Shown here one piece after another: positions 1 through 5,392 of a stretch of DNA of 6,364 nt. The position numbers were made by a program, and so were the translations under genes. The stretch is from contig JAHEKO010000230.1 in NCBI GenBank assembly GCA_024638355.1, positions 1 to 6,364 on the forward strand, written 5' to 3'. This DNA is from Acidobacteriota bacterium (lineage in GTDB: Bacteria > Acidobacteriota > Thermoanaerobaculia > Multivoradales > JAHEKO01). Positions within the stretch are counted from its first letter, which is position 1. The number at the start of each line of letters is the position of its first letter. Under the pieces are notes generated by a model that saw nothing but the letters and a program-made list of their open reading frames with translations, was not told the origin of the DNA and did not search any database.

Positions 1-618
1 TTCTCGGGAGCGGGCCGCTCCAGCCAGCGCCGCGCCGCGAGCGGCCTCGAGCTCTACGCCGCCTTTCTCGGGCCGTTCACTCCGCGGCAGCGAGACCATC
101 TCCTGGGGCCCGCCCTGGAGATCGACGGCTACGACGACCTCTGGCACTTCCGCCGCCACTGGCGCGAGGATCTCGCGCCGGTGAAGCGCATGCAGTGGGC
201 CGACATCCACACCTTCCTGCCGGGCGACCTGCTGACCAAGGTCGACCGCTCGAGCATGGCCCACTCCCTCGAGGTGCGGCCGCCTTTCCTGGATCACCGG
301 CTGGTGGAGTTCGCGCTGGCCGTCGACGCGCCGCTCTTGCGCGACGTGCCCGGCCACCGCGGCAAGCTGATCGTGCGCGACCTGATGGCGCCGCGGATTC
401 CGCCCGGCTTCTTCGATCGGCCGAAGCGCGGCTTCAACCTGCCGTTCAAGAGCTGGGTGGGGCGCCGGCCCGGCATGGTCGACGCCGCCCTCGATCGCCT
501 GGCCGACGCGCGGATCATCCGCCGCCCGCGCCGCCCGCGCTTCACCAACGAGCAGATCTGGACGCTCCTGGTGCTCGACAGCTGGCTGGGCCAGACCGGG
601 GCGTCGGTCTCGATCTGA
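1..618 (+). CDS. Asparagine synthase (glutamine-hydrolysing), C-terminal fragment
   Basis: The frame is open from base 1 and ends at TGA 616-618, giving 205 residues of what is normally a protein of about 600. This is the C-terminal part of the synthetase (ATP-pyrophosphatase) domain, which amidates aspartate using ammonia from an N-terminal glutaminase domain. The fragment carries the family block KVDRSSMAHSLEVRPPFLDH at residues 80-99, then KLIVRD at 122-127, RPKRGFNLPF at 140-149 and the terminal EQIWTLLVLDSWL at 184-196. The SGGxDS ATP loop and the catalytic N-terminal Cys lie outside the window, so activity cannot be judged. An in-frame ATG at 190 is inside the conserved domain and is not the start. 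Paralogues of this family often sit in exopolysaccharide or exosortase loci, where they may amidate other substrates. Whether this is housekeeping AsnB or such a paralogue cannot be told from the fragment. Family call secure; substrate unsure. Confidence 0.93.
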   Translation, partial: FSGAGRSSQRRAASGLELYAAFLGPFTPRQRDHLLGPALEIDGYDDLWHFRRHWREDLAPVKRMQWADIHTFLPGDLLTKVDRSSMAHSLEVRPPFLDHRLVEFALAVDAPLLRDVPGHRGKLIVRDLMAPRIPPGFFDRPKRGFNLPFKSWVGRRPGMVDAALDRLADARIIRRPRRPRFTNEQIWTLLVLDSWLGQTGASVSI

Positions 619-627
619 TCGGGTTCG

Positions 628-645
628 CCCGGCACGGGTCCCGGG
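628..645. terminator. Possible bidirectional hairpin between convergent genes
   Basis: The 45-bp gap between the convergent asparagine synthase and ketoacyl synthase genes contains CCCGG at 628-632 and its complement CCGGG at 641-645, with an 8-nt loop. An alternative smaller hairpin (CGGG-T-CCCG, 635-643) uses some of the same bases. No T run follows on either strand, so this is not a classical intrinsic terminator. Position between converging genes is the main argument; in DNA this GC-rich such short pairings arise easily by chance. Confidence 0.22.
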
Positions 646-663
646 TCGGTGGAGGCGGTCGGC

Positions 664-1746
664 CTAGGGCCAGGCGTAGACGACGGAGTTGATGTTCATT
701 CCCGCGCCGACCGCGGCGAAGACCACCAGGTCGCCCGAGTCGAGGCGCTGTCCCTCCATGTCGCCGCGCAGGATCAGGTCGAGCAGCGTCGGCAGCGTCG
801 CCACCGAGCTGTTGCCCAGGTAGGACACCGTCATCGGCATCAGCCCGTCCGGGATGCGCTCGATCCCCGACTGCTTGAAGAGCCGCTTGAGGATCGCGTC
901 GTTCATCTTGGCGTTGGCCTGATGCACCAGCACCTTGTCGACGTCGTCCAGCTTGAACCCGGCCTTGTCGAGGCTCTCGGCAACCACGCCCGGTACGGTG
1001 GTGACCGCGTACTCGTACAGCTTGCGCCCGTTCATCTTGAGGAAGAGCGTGTCGTCGGAGTCGGGGCTGTACGACTTGCCCATCCACATCAGCTCGGCGT
1101 GAGCCAGGGTGTCGGAGCGCGCGGCGTGGGCGAGGATGCCGACCGGCTCGGCGCTCGACCGGGCCTCGAGAATGGCGGCGCCGGCGCCGTCGGAATAGAG
1201 CATGCTGTCGCGGTCGTGCGGATCGGCCACGCGCGACAGCGTCTCGGTGCCGATCACCAGGGCGCGGCGGGCGTCGCCGGAGCGCAGGAAGTAGTCGGCC
1301 TGGATCATGCCCTGGAGCCAGCCCGGGCAGCCGAAGGGCAGATCGTAGGCGAGGCACTTCGGGCTCTCGATCTCGAGCTTCTGCTTGACGCGAGCCGCCA
1401 GGCTGGGAACGAAATCCGACCTCCGGTTCTCCGCCCGCACGTCGCCGAAGTTGTGGGCGACGATGACGTAGTCGAGCGTCTCGCGGTCGATGTCCGCCGA
1501 CTCGAGCGCCGCGGCGCCCGCGGCGGCGGCGATGTCCGAGGCCTGGAGATCGTCGGGAACGTAGCGCCGCTCGATGATGTCGGTGATGCCGCTGAACTTC
1601 TCGACGATCTTGCCGTTGGTGGACGGACAGTAGGGCTTGCCGTAGTTCTCGTAGAACTGCGACTCGAGGAACTCGCTGTTGAGCACGCGGCGCTCGGGGA
1701 TATGGCTTCCGGTCCCGATGATGACGGAGGAGAGTCGCTCGGTCAT
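664..1746 (-). CDS. Beta-ketoacyl-ACP synthase III (FabH-like, Bacteroidota-type)
   Basis: This encodes a 360-residue thiolase-fold enzyme that condenses an acyl-CoA primer with malonyl-ACP, the initiating step of fatty-acid-like synthesis in the cytoplasm. The KAS III catalytic triad is visible: Cys140 in DLPFGCPGW, His275 in LVHQAN and Asn312 in YLGNSSVATLP. The C-terminal VGAGMN motif is at 346-351. It is longer than E. coli FabH (317 aa). From memory, its insertion near residues 35-50, DPHDRDSM at 175-182 and LFLKMNGRKLYEYA resemble a ketoacyl synthase III group common in Bacteroidota rather than housekeeping FabH. The start is ATG at 1746: the protein begins MTERLSSVIIGTG, where family members begin, and a purine-rich AAGAAGAG lies about 10 bases upstream. 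That ATG overlaps the lpxD stop (ATGA, 1743-1746), so the two genes are probably translationally coupled. The frame stays open to 1857, but that extension lies inside lpxD and looks unnatural. Substrate chain and final product are unknown. Confidence 0.93.
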   Translation of the reverse strand: MTERLSSVIIGTGSHIPERRVLNSEFLESQFYENYGKPYCPSTNGKIVEKFSGITDIIERRYVPDDLQASDIAAAAGAAALESADIDRETLDYVIVAHNFGDVRAENRRSDFVPSLAARVKQKLEIESPKCLAYDLPFGCPGWLQGMIQADYFLRSGDARRALVIGTETLSRVADPHDRDSMLYSDGAGAAILEARSSAEPVGILAHAARSDTLAHAELMWMGKSYSPDSDDTLFLKMNGRKLYEYAVTTVPGVVAESLDKAGFKLDDVDKVLVHQANAKMNDAILKRLFKQSGIERIPDGLMPMTVSYLGNSSVATLPTLLDLILRGDMEGQRLDSGDLVVFAAVGAGMNINSVVYAWP

Positions 1747-2768
1747 AGGTTGAGTCTCTTCTTTACCGCGCGCAGGTCGCGGAGCGCCTGCGGCAGGCGT
1801 TTCAGGGACGACTGGATACGCATTTCCAGCGTCTTCTCGCGGGCCGGATTGCCCCACATCGAGGCTCCCGGCGGTACGTCCTGGAAGGCGACGGAGGTGC
1901 CGGCCACCAGCGCTTCGGCGCCGATCTTGACATTGTCGGAGCAGCCGGCGCGACCCGCGAAGACGGCGCGGTCGCCGACCGTGACGGAGCCGGAGATCGC
2001 CACCGTGGGCAGCAGCAGCACGTCCTCGCCCACCTGGCAGTTGTGGGCGACGTGCGTCAGGTCGCCGATCTTGGTGCCGCGGCCGATCGACGTCGTGTCG
2101 AGCGTCGCGCGGTCGATGGTCACCAGGGCGCCGATCTCGACGTCGTCGCCGATCTCGATGCCGCCGATCTGCGGGATCTTGCGATGGCGTCCTTCGATCT
2201 GCAGGTAGCCGTAGCCGTCGGCGCCGATCACGCTGCCGCCGTGGACGACGACGCGGTCGCCGATCGAGACGTCTTCCATGACGACGACGTTGGGATGAAG
2301 CACGCAGTCGGCGCCGATCGTGGAGCGCTGGCCGACGTAGGCGCCGGGATAGAGGACCGCGCGATCGCCGATCGAGGCGCCCTCGCGCACCACCGCGCCC
2401 GCGCCGATGGTGACGTCGGCTCCGATCTCTGCGCTGTCGTCGACGACCGCGCGCGGATGGACCCCGCGAGGCTGGCGCCGCTTCTCCTCGGCGATCTTCA
2501 GTAGCAGGCGGCCGAAGAGCTCGTAGGGCGCGCCGACGACCAGTTGCGGCGTGTCGAGCCCGGCAATCGCCTCCGGCACCAGCAGGGCGCCGGCCCGGCT
2601 GCGCCGCGCGGCCTCGAAGAAGCTCGCGTCCTTGACGAAGGAAAGCTGATCGTCGCCGGCGCGGTCGAGAGAGGCGACCGAGCTACAGAACACCTCGGCG
2701 GAGCCGACGATCTCGCCCTCGCCCGCGAAGTCGCGGATCTCCTCGAGCGTCATTCCGAGCTGCGACAT
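1743..2768 (-). CDS. lpxD: UDP-3-O-acylglucosamine N-acyltransferase (LpxD)
   Basis: LpxD transfers a 3-hydroxyacyl chain from ACP to the 2-amino group of UDP-3-O-acylglucosamine, the third step of lipid A synthesis. From ATG 2768 the protein is 341 residues, the same length as E. coli LpxD. Residues 1-100 match the N-terminal uridine-binding domain (for example DQLSFVKDASFFEAA at 40-54). Residues about 103-295 are left-handed beta-helix hexapeptide repeats (IGADVTIGAGAVV and so on), with IGADGYGY at 181-188 and the catalytic histidine, by analogy with E. coli His239, at His242 in HVAHN. The C-terminus (about 312-341) is a charged helix as in LpxD trimers. ATG 2768 is chosen because GGAGAGG (2779-2785) lies 10 bases before it; a longer TTG start at 2798 would place that site inside the gene. 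Usual neighbours (bamA, skp, fabZ, lpxA, lpxB) are absent here. IDRATLD replaces the more usual IDRGxL, so this could be a divergent LpxD paralogue acting on another amino sugar. Confidence 0.9.
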   Translation of the reverse strand: MSQLGMTLEEIRDFAGEGEIVGSAEVFCSSVASLDRAGDDQLSFVKDASFFEAARRSRAGALLVPEAIAGLDTPQLVVGAPYELFGRLLLKIAEEKRRQPRGVHPRAVVDDSAEIGADVTIGAGAVVREGASIGDRAVLYPGAYVGQRSTIGADCVLHPNVVVMEDVSIGDRVVVHGGSVIGADGYGYLQIEGRHRKIPQIGGIEIGDDVEIGALVTIDRATLDTTSIGRGTKIGDLTHVAHNCQVGEDVLLLPTVAISGSVTVGDRAVFAGRAGCSDNVKIGAEALVAGTSVAFQDVPPGASMWGNPAREKTLEMRIQSSLKRLPQALRDLRAVKKRLNL

Positions 2769-2778
2769 CGGCCTTGAT

Positions 2779-2785
2779 CCTCTCC
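2779..2785 (-). promoter_or_regulatory. Ribosome binding site fixing the lpxD start
   Basis: On the minus strand GGAGAGG lies 10 bases upstream of ATG 2768. It supports this ATG over the upstream in-frame TTG at 2798 and over the internal ATG at 2753. Confidence 0.6.
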
Positions 2786-2855
2786 GAACGGCAAACAACC
2801 ATCCTAGCAGTCCGGCGGCTCGAGTTGCCCAGGCCGCTGCCGCGCCGCGGAGTCG

Positions 2856-3362
2856 CTACTCTCGAATCTCGACCACGGCCGTGAGCTCGAGCGGACGCTT
2901 CCCGAGGTCGGGCACCTCGGCGAGTGGGGTCGCGACGCCGTCGGCGAGGACCACGTCGAACACGTGTCGGAAGGTGGTCAACTTCGGCGCCTGATCGGCC
3001 ACCGCGCCGGCCGTCCGCTCTTCGTCGATCGCGCTGAGCTCCACCTCGCCGCTCACGCGCACTCTCCCCGCGCCGACGATGCGTACCTCGAGCCTCGCCT
3101 CCATGCCGACGTCGAGGTAGCTGATCGAGCTGGAAGCCTCGCCGACCTCGGTCGCCATCGGCACCCGGCGTCCGGTGGTCGTTCGCAACCGCTGGCCGTC
3201 GAGCACCAGAGCCCGGATCGGCCATTCGCTCTCGCCGTCGGTCAGCGTCAGGTCGATGTGGATGTTGGCGCCGTCTTCGCCGCGGCGCGGCGGATCGTTG
3301 GCCGCGGCCGGCCCAGGTAGCGCGAGCGCCGCGGTCAGCAGGAGGAGAATCGCTTGTTTCAA
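2856..3362 (-). CDS. Small secreted protein of unknown function
   Basis: The gene encodes 168 residues beginning at TTG 3362. The start is well supported: AAAGGAG (3371-3377) precedes it by 8 bases and translation from it gives an immediate Sec signal peptide. A short charged start (MKQ) is followed by a leucine/alanine core, with a probable cleavage after PAAA at about residue 21. The mature protein of about 147 residues has no cysteine, no further membrane segment and no catalytic motif I recognise. Alternating hydrophobic stretches (IHIDLTL at 34-40, EARLEVRIVGAGRVRVSGEVEL at about 88-109, HVFDVVLADGV at 133-143, PLELTAVVEIRE at the end) suggest an all-beta domain. The pattern of a constant-GM block followed by two strands recalls small periplasmic proteins in Acidobacteriota and, loosely, secretin-like strands, but that is memory, not a search result. 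It ends 87 bp before lpxD on the same strand and may share its transcript. It may be periplasmic or outer-membrane associated. Confidence 0.78.
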   Translation of the reverse strand: MKQAILLLLTAALALPGPAAANDPPRRGEDGANIHIDLTLTDGESEWPIRALVLDGQRLRTTTGRRVPMATEVGEASSSISYLDVGMEARLEVRIVGAGRVRVSGEVELSAIDEERTAGAVADQAPKLTTFRHVFDVVLADGVATPLAEVPDLGKRPLELTAVVEIRE

Positions 3363-3370
3363 GGGCTCGA

Positions 3371-3377
3371 CTCCTTT
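3371..3377 (-). promoter_or_regulatory. Strong ribosome binding site for a TTG start
   Basis: AAAGGAG on the minus strand lies 8 bases before TTG 3362. It is what makes the rare TTG start of the secreted protein credible, since no ATG or GTG gives the same signal peptide. Confidence 0.7.
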
Positions 3378-3511
3378 CCGGGTAGGTTCACAGGCGTGGT
3401 ACGGACCGCCGAGCGGGCGCGTTTAGCCGGGGGCCCTTGTGGCCGACGCGAAGCTATCGGGAACTTCTCGCGCTCGATTTCGTTCTAAGCTCGGGAACCC
3501 GAACGTCCACC

Positions 3512-3516
3512 GGAGG
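3512..3516 (+). promoter_or_regulatory. Ribosome binding site for the propeller gene
   Basis: GGAGG lies 6 bases before ATG 3523. It selects this ATG over the in-frame GTG at 3439, whose 28 extra residues are arginine-rich and would bury the signal peptide. Confidence 0.75.
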
Positions 3517-3522
3517 AACCAG

Positions 3523-4806
3523 ATGCGACTCGCGATCACCACAGCCCTGCTCGCCGCCCTGACGCTCAACCCGTTGCTCGCCGCCGATTGGCCGCAGTGG
3601 CGAGGCCCGAATCGCGACGGCAGGTCGCCGGAGACGGGTCTTCTCGGGGCGTGGCCGGAGGGCGGGCCGCCGCTCGCGTGGCGGGCGAGCGGGCTCGGCG
3701 GCGGCTACTCGAGCGTGGCCGTGGTGGGCGATCGCATCTACACCCTGGGCGACCTGGAGGACGGTCAGTACGCCATGGCGCTCGAGCGGAAGGACGGCGC
3801 TCCGGTCTGGAAGACGAAGATCGGACCGAGCTGGGACGACCGGTTCCTCGGTCCGCGTTCGACCCCGACGGTCGATGGCGACCACGTCTACGTGATGAGC
3901 ACCGAGGGCGAGGTCTTCTGCCTGAAGGCCGCGGACGGCGAGAAGGTCTGGAGTCGCTCGCTGCCTGCGGACTACGGCAGCCACCTGATGCAGGCGATGG
4001 GCACCACCGACTGGCGCTACGCCGAGTCGCCGCTGGTCGACGGCGACCGGGTGATCGTGACCCCGGGAGTCACCGCCGCGGCGCTGGTCGCCCTCGACAA
4101 GAAGACCGGCGCGGAGATCTGGAAGGCGCCGATCGGGCGGATCGGCTCGCAAGGCGCCTACGGGGCGGGCTACTCCTCGGTGGTCATCTCGCACGGTGCC
4201 GGCGTCAAGCAGTACGTGCAGTTCATCGGCCGCGGGGTGATCGGCATCGAGGCCGAGAGCGGCAAGTACCTCTGGGGCTACAACCGGGTGGCCAACGACA
4301 TCGCCAACATCGCCACGCCGATCGCCCAAGGCGATCACGTCTTCGCCTCGAGCGGCTACCGCACCGGCTCGGCACTGCTCGAGCTGAGCGCCGACGGTGA
4401 GGGGGGCGTCAAGGCCGAGGAGGTCTACTTCGTCGAGCCCGAGACGATGCAGAACCACCACGGCGGCCTCATCCTCCACGAGGGGCACGTCTACACCGGC
4501 ACCGGCCACAACAAGGGCTTCCCGATCGCCGTGCGGCTGGAGGACGGCGAGGCGGCGTGGGGCCCCGAGCGTAACCAGGGCCAGAACTCGGCCGCCGTCA
4601 CCTACGCCGACGGGCGGATCTACTTCCGCTATCAGGACGGCCGGATGATCCTGGTCGAGGCGACGCCAGAGGGCTACCGCGAGCACGGCACGTTCGAGAT
4701 TCCGGACGTCGAGAAGGAGAGCTGGTCGCACCCGGTGATCGCCGGCGGAATGCTCTTCCTGCGCGAGCAGGACAACCTGTTCGCCTACGACATTCGAGCG
4801 GAATAG
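3523..4806 (+). CDS. Secreted PQQ-like beta-propeller repeat protein
   Basis: The gene encodes 427 residues from ATG 3523. Residues 1-20 form a Sec signal peptide (MRLAITTALLAALTLNPLLA) and the mature protein opens with ADWPQWRGPNRDG, a hallmark of secreted PQQ-like (WD40-like) propellers of Planctomycetota, Verrucomicrobiota and Acidobacteriota. Repeats typical of PQQ_2 propellers follow: GYSSVAVVGDRIYTLG (61-76), STPTVDGDHVYVMSTEGEVFCL (about 113-134), AALVALDKKTGAEIWKAPIG (186-205), IGIEAESGKYLWGY (240-253), NHHGGLILHEGHVYTG (311-326) and HPVIAGGMLFLREQDNLFAYD (about 403-423). There is no CxxCH haem motif and no adjacent dehydrogenase cytochrome, so a working alcohol or sugar dehydrogenase is unlikely; binding or scaffolding is more plausible. 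Unlike BamB it has no lipobox cysteine, so it is probably soluble in the periplasm or released. It heads a plus-strand pair with the OsmC gene 55 bp downstream. Family call firm, molecular role unknown. Confidence 0.9.
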   Translation: MRLAITTALLAALTLNPLLAADWPQWRGPNRDGRSPETGLLGAWPEGGPPLAWRASGLGGGYSSVAVVGDRIYTLGDLEDGQYAMALERKDGAPVWKTKIGPSWDDRFLGPRSTPTVDGDHVYVMSTEGEVFCLKAADGEKVWSRSLPADYGSHLMQAMGTTDWRYAESPLVDGDRVIVTPGVTAAALVALDKKTGAEIWKAPIGRIGSQGAYGAGYSSVVISHGAGVKQYVQFIGRGVIGIEAESGKYLWGYNRVANDIANIATPIAQGDHVFASSGYRTGSALLELSADGEGGVKAEEVYFVEPETMQNHHGGLILHEGHVYTGTGHNKGFPIAVRLEDGEAAWGPERNQGQNSAAVTYADGRIYFRYQDGRMILVEATPEGYREHGTFEIPDVEKESWSHPVIAGGMLFLREQDNLFAYDIRAE

Positions 4807-4829
4807 CGACCCGTCCCCGCGGGTGGTCT

Positions 4830-4846
4830 CGGTCGGCTTTCGACCG
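4830..4846 (+). other. Perfect hairpin in the propeller-osmC gap
   Basis: CGGTCG (4830-4835) and CGACCG (4841-4846) pair perfectly around the loop GCTTT. A weaker 5-bp pairing, ACCCG/CGGGT, lies just upstream (4809-4824). The hairpin ends one base before the putative ribosome binding site of the OsmC gene (GGAAG, 4848-4852). No T run follows, so it could be a partial terminator, an mRNA-stabilising structure or a modulator of OsmC translation. Confidence 0.35.
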
Positions 4847-4861
4847 TGGAAGACTGGCCGC

Positions 4862-5257
4862 GTGCAGAGAGTAGAGCTCAGCTTTCCGGGCGGTTCGAGC
4901 GTGACGGCCCACTACAAGGGGCACGCGATCGCGACCTCACAGCCCGAGCGCCGCGGCGAGCCGGGCCGCGCGCCCTCGCCGTTCGACCTCTTCCTGGCCT
5001 CGATCGCCACCTGCGCGGGCTACTACGCCCTGACCTTCTGCCGCACCCGCGAGCTGCCGACCGAAGGGCTTCGCGTCTTCCTGGAGCCGCTGAAGAACCC
5101 CGAGACCAAGCGGGTGGAGACGGTGCGGCTGCGGGTCGGGCTGCCGCCCGGCTTCCCGGAGAAGTACGAGCGCTCGATCCTGCGCGCGATCGATCAGTGC
5201 TCGGTGAAGAAGCACATCCTGGAAGCCCCCGAGTTCGACATCGCGACCTTCCGGTAG
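4862..5257 (+). CDS. OsmC-family protein (probable thiol peroxidase)
   Basis: The gene encodes 131 residues from GTG 4862 to TAG 5255-5257. OsmC/Ohr proteins are cytoplasmic homodimers that reduce organic hydroperoxides with two cysteines. The conserved N-terminal block APSPFDLFLASIATCAGYYA (37-56) contains Cys51, and the C-terminal block DQCSVKKH (111-118) contains Cys113; these are the expected peroxidatic and resolving positions. A third cysteine is at 60. The protein most resembles the OsmC-like group beginning with a VELxFPGG strand, not Ohr or YhfA proper, and its physiological substrate is not established. GTG 4862 is preferred because the first strand starts at once and GGAAG lies 9 bases upstream. 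An in-frame GTG at 4823 would add 13 residues (MVSVGFRPWKTGR) and cannot be fully excluded. The gene may be cotranscribed with the propeller gene 55 bp upstream, or have its own promoter. Confidence 0.88.
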   Translation: MQRVELSFPGGSSVTAHYKGHAIATSQPERRGEPGRAPSPFDLFLASIATCAGYYALTFCRTRELPTEGLRVFLEPLKNPETKRVETVRLRVGLPPGFPEKYERSILRAIDQCSVKKHILEAPEFDIATFR

Positions 5258-5297
5258 CGCTCGGATCGTGCCGGGCCGCCGAGGGGAACGCCTCCAG

Positions 5298-5320
5298 ACC
5301 CGGTGAGGCCGGAACCGGGT
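5298..5320. terminator. Inverted repeat in convergent gap, hairpin 1
   Basis: ACCCGGT (5298-5304) and ACCGGGT (5314-5320) form a perfect 7-bp stem with a 9-nt loop, between the converging osmC and glycosyltransferase genes. No T run follows, so factor-independent termination would be atypical. Confidence 0.35.
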
Positions 5321-5322
5321 AG

Positions 5323-5343
5323 CGCCCGGACCCGTGCCGGGCG
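5323..5343. terminator. Inverted repeat in convergent gap, hairpin 2
   Basis: CGCCCGG (5323-5329) and CCGGGCG (5337-5343) form a perfect, all-GC 7-bp stem with a 7-nt loop, inside the second copy of the 41-bp repeat. It would fold on transcripts from either strand and so could end both converging genes. It lacks a T tract. Confidence 0.4.
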
Positions 5344-5344
5344 G

Positions 5345-5372
5345 CCGATCGGAACGCCGCCCGATCGGAACG
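5345..5372. repeat. 12-bp tandem repeat forming an 8-bp stem
   Basis: CCGATCGGAACG occurs exactly at 5345-5356 and 5361-5372, a 16-bp period. Because CCGATCGG is its own complement, the two copies (5345-5352 and 5361-5368) can also pair with each other across an 8-nt loop. It could be a paired protein-binding site or part of a termination structure. Confidence 0.5.
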
Positions 5373-5392
5373 ACTACGGTGGCCGGCTCCGA

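Larger units (their letters stand above)
3363..3522. promoter_or_regulatory. Divergent promoter region with repeated octamer
   Basis: These 160 bp separate the start of the secreted-protein/lpxD/ketoacyl synthase unit (minus) from the start of the propeller gene (plus), so they should hold promoters for both. The octamer TCGGGAAC occurs at 3457-3464 and again at 3491-3498, 34 bp apart. The second copy belongs to a perfect 12-bp inverted repeat, TCGGGAACCCGA (3491-3502), 21 bases before the plus-strand ATG. This could be an operator. I found no convincing -35/-10 pair on either strand, so promoter positions are not assigned. The region is somewhat less GC-rich around 3451-3490 than the flanking genes, which fits a non-coding stretch even though a GTG-initiated frame (3439) runs through part of it. 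Confidence 0.5.
5253..5358. repeat. Imperfect 41-bp direct repeat, two copies
   Basis: Copy one (5253-5292, 40 nt) and copy two (5318-5358, 41 nt) start 65 bp apart. By hand alignment they share 35 of 41 columns, with five substitutions and one gap. Both begin GGTAGCGC and end GGAACGCC. Copy one overlaps the last codons and stop of osmC (GGTAG); copy two lies in the gap. Each copy can fold: GCTCGG/CCGGGC (5259-5264 with 5271-5276, one G-T pair) in copy one and a perfect CGCCCGG/CCGGGCG in copy two. The substitution in the stem keeps pairing, which hints that the fold matters. Confidence 0.6.

Noticed and set aside
1747..1857. A 37-residue N-terminal extension of the ketoacyl synthase.
   Set aside because: It overlaps the end of lpxD, is proline/alanine rich and lies before the natural family start MTERLSSVIIGTG.
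649..2208. A 519-codon open frame on the plus strand across the ketoacyl synthase and lpxD genes.
   Set aside because: It is the antisense of two clear enzyme genes. Its translation is low-complexity (rich in V, D, R, H and A) with no recognisable domain, as expected for a complement frame in GC-rich coding DNA.
3439..3522. An N-terminal extension of the propeller protein from GTG 3439.
   Set aside because: It would put 28 arginine-rich residues before a normal signal peptide, while GGAGG lies 6 bases before ATG 3523. It also runs through the putative operator.
3454..4731. A 425-codon open frame on the minus strand opposite the propeller gene.
   Set aside because: The translation is repetitive in R, D, V, L and H, without a family motif. 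The plus-strand gene has a signal peptide, ribosome binding site and family repeats.
4862..5257. Naming the OsmC gene ohr or osmC.
   Set aside because: The two cysteines fit the superfamily, but the N-terminal VELSFPGG group is distinct from characterised Ohr and OsmC, so a specific symbol is not supported.
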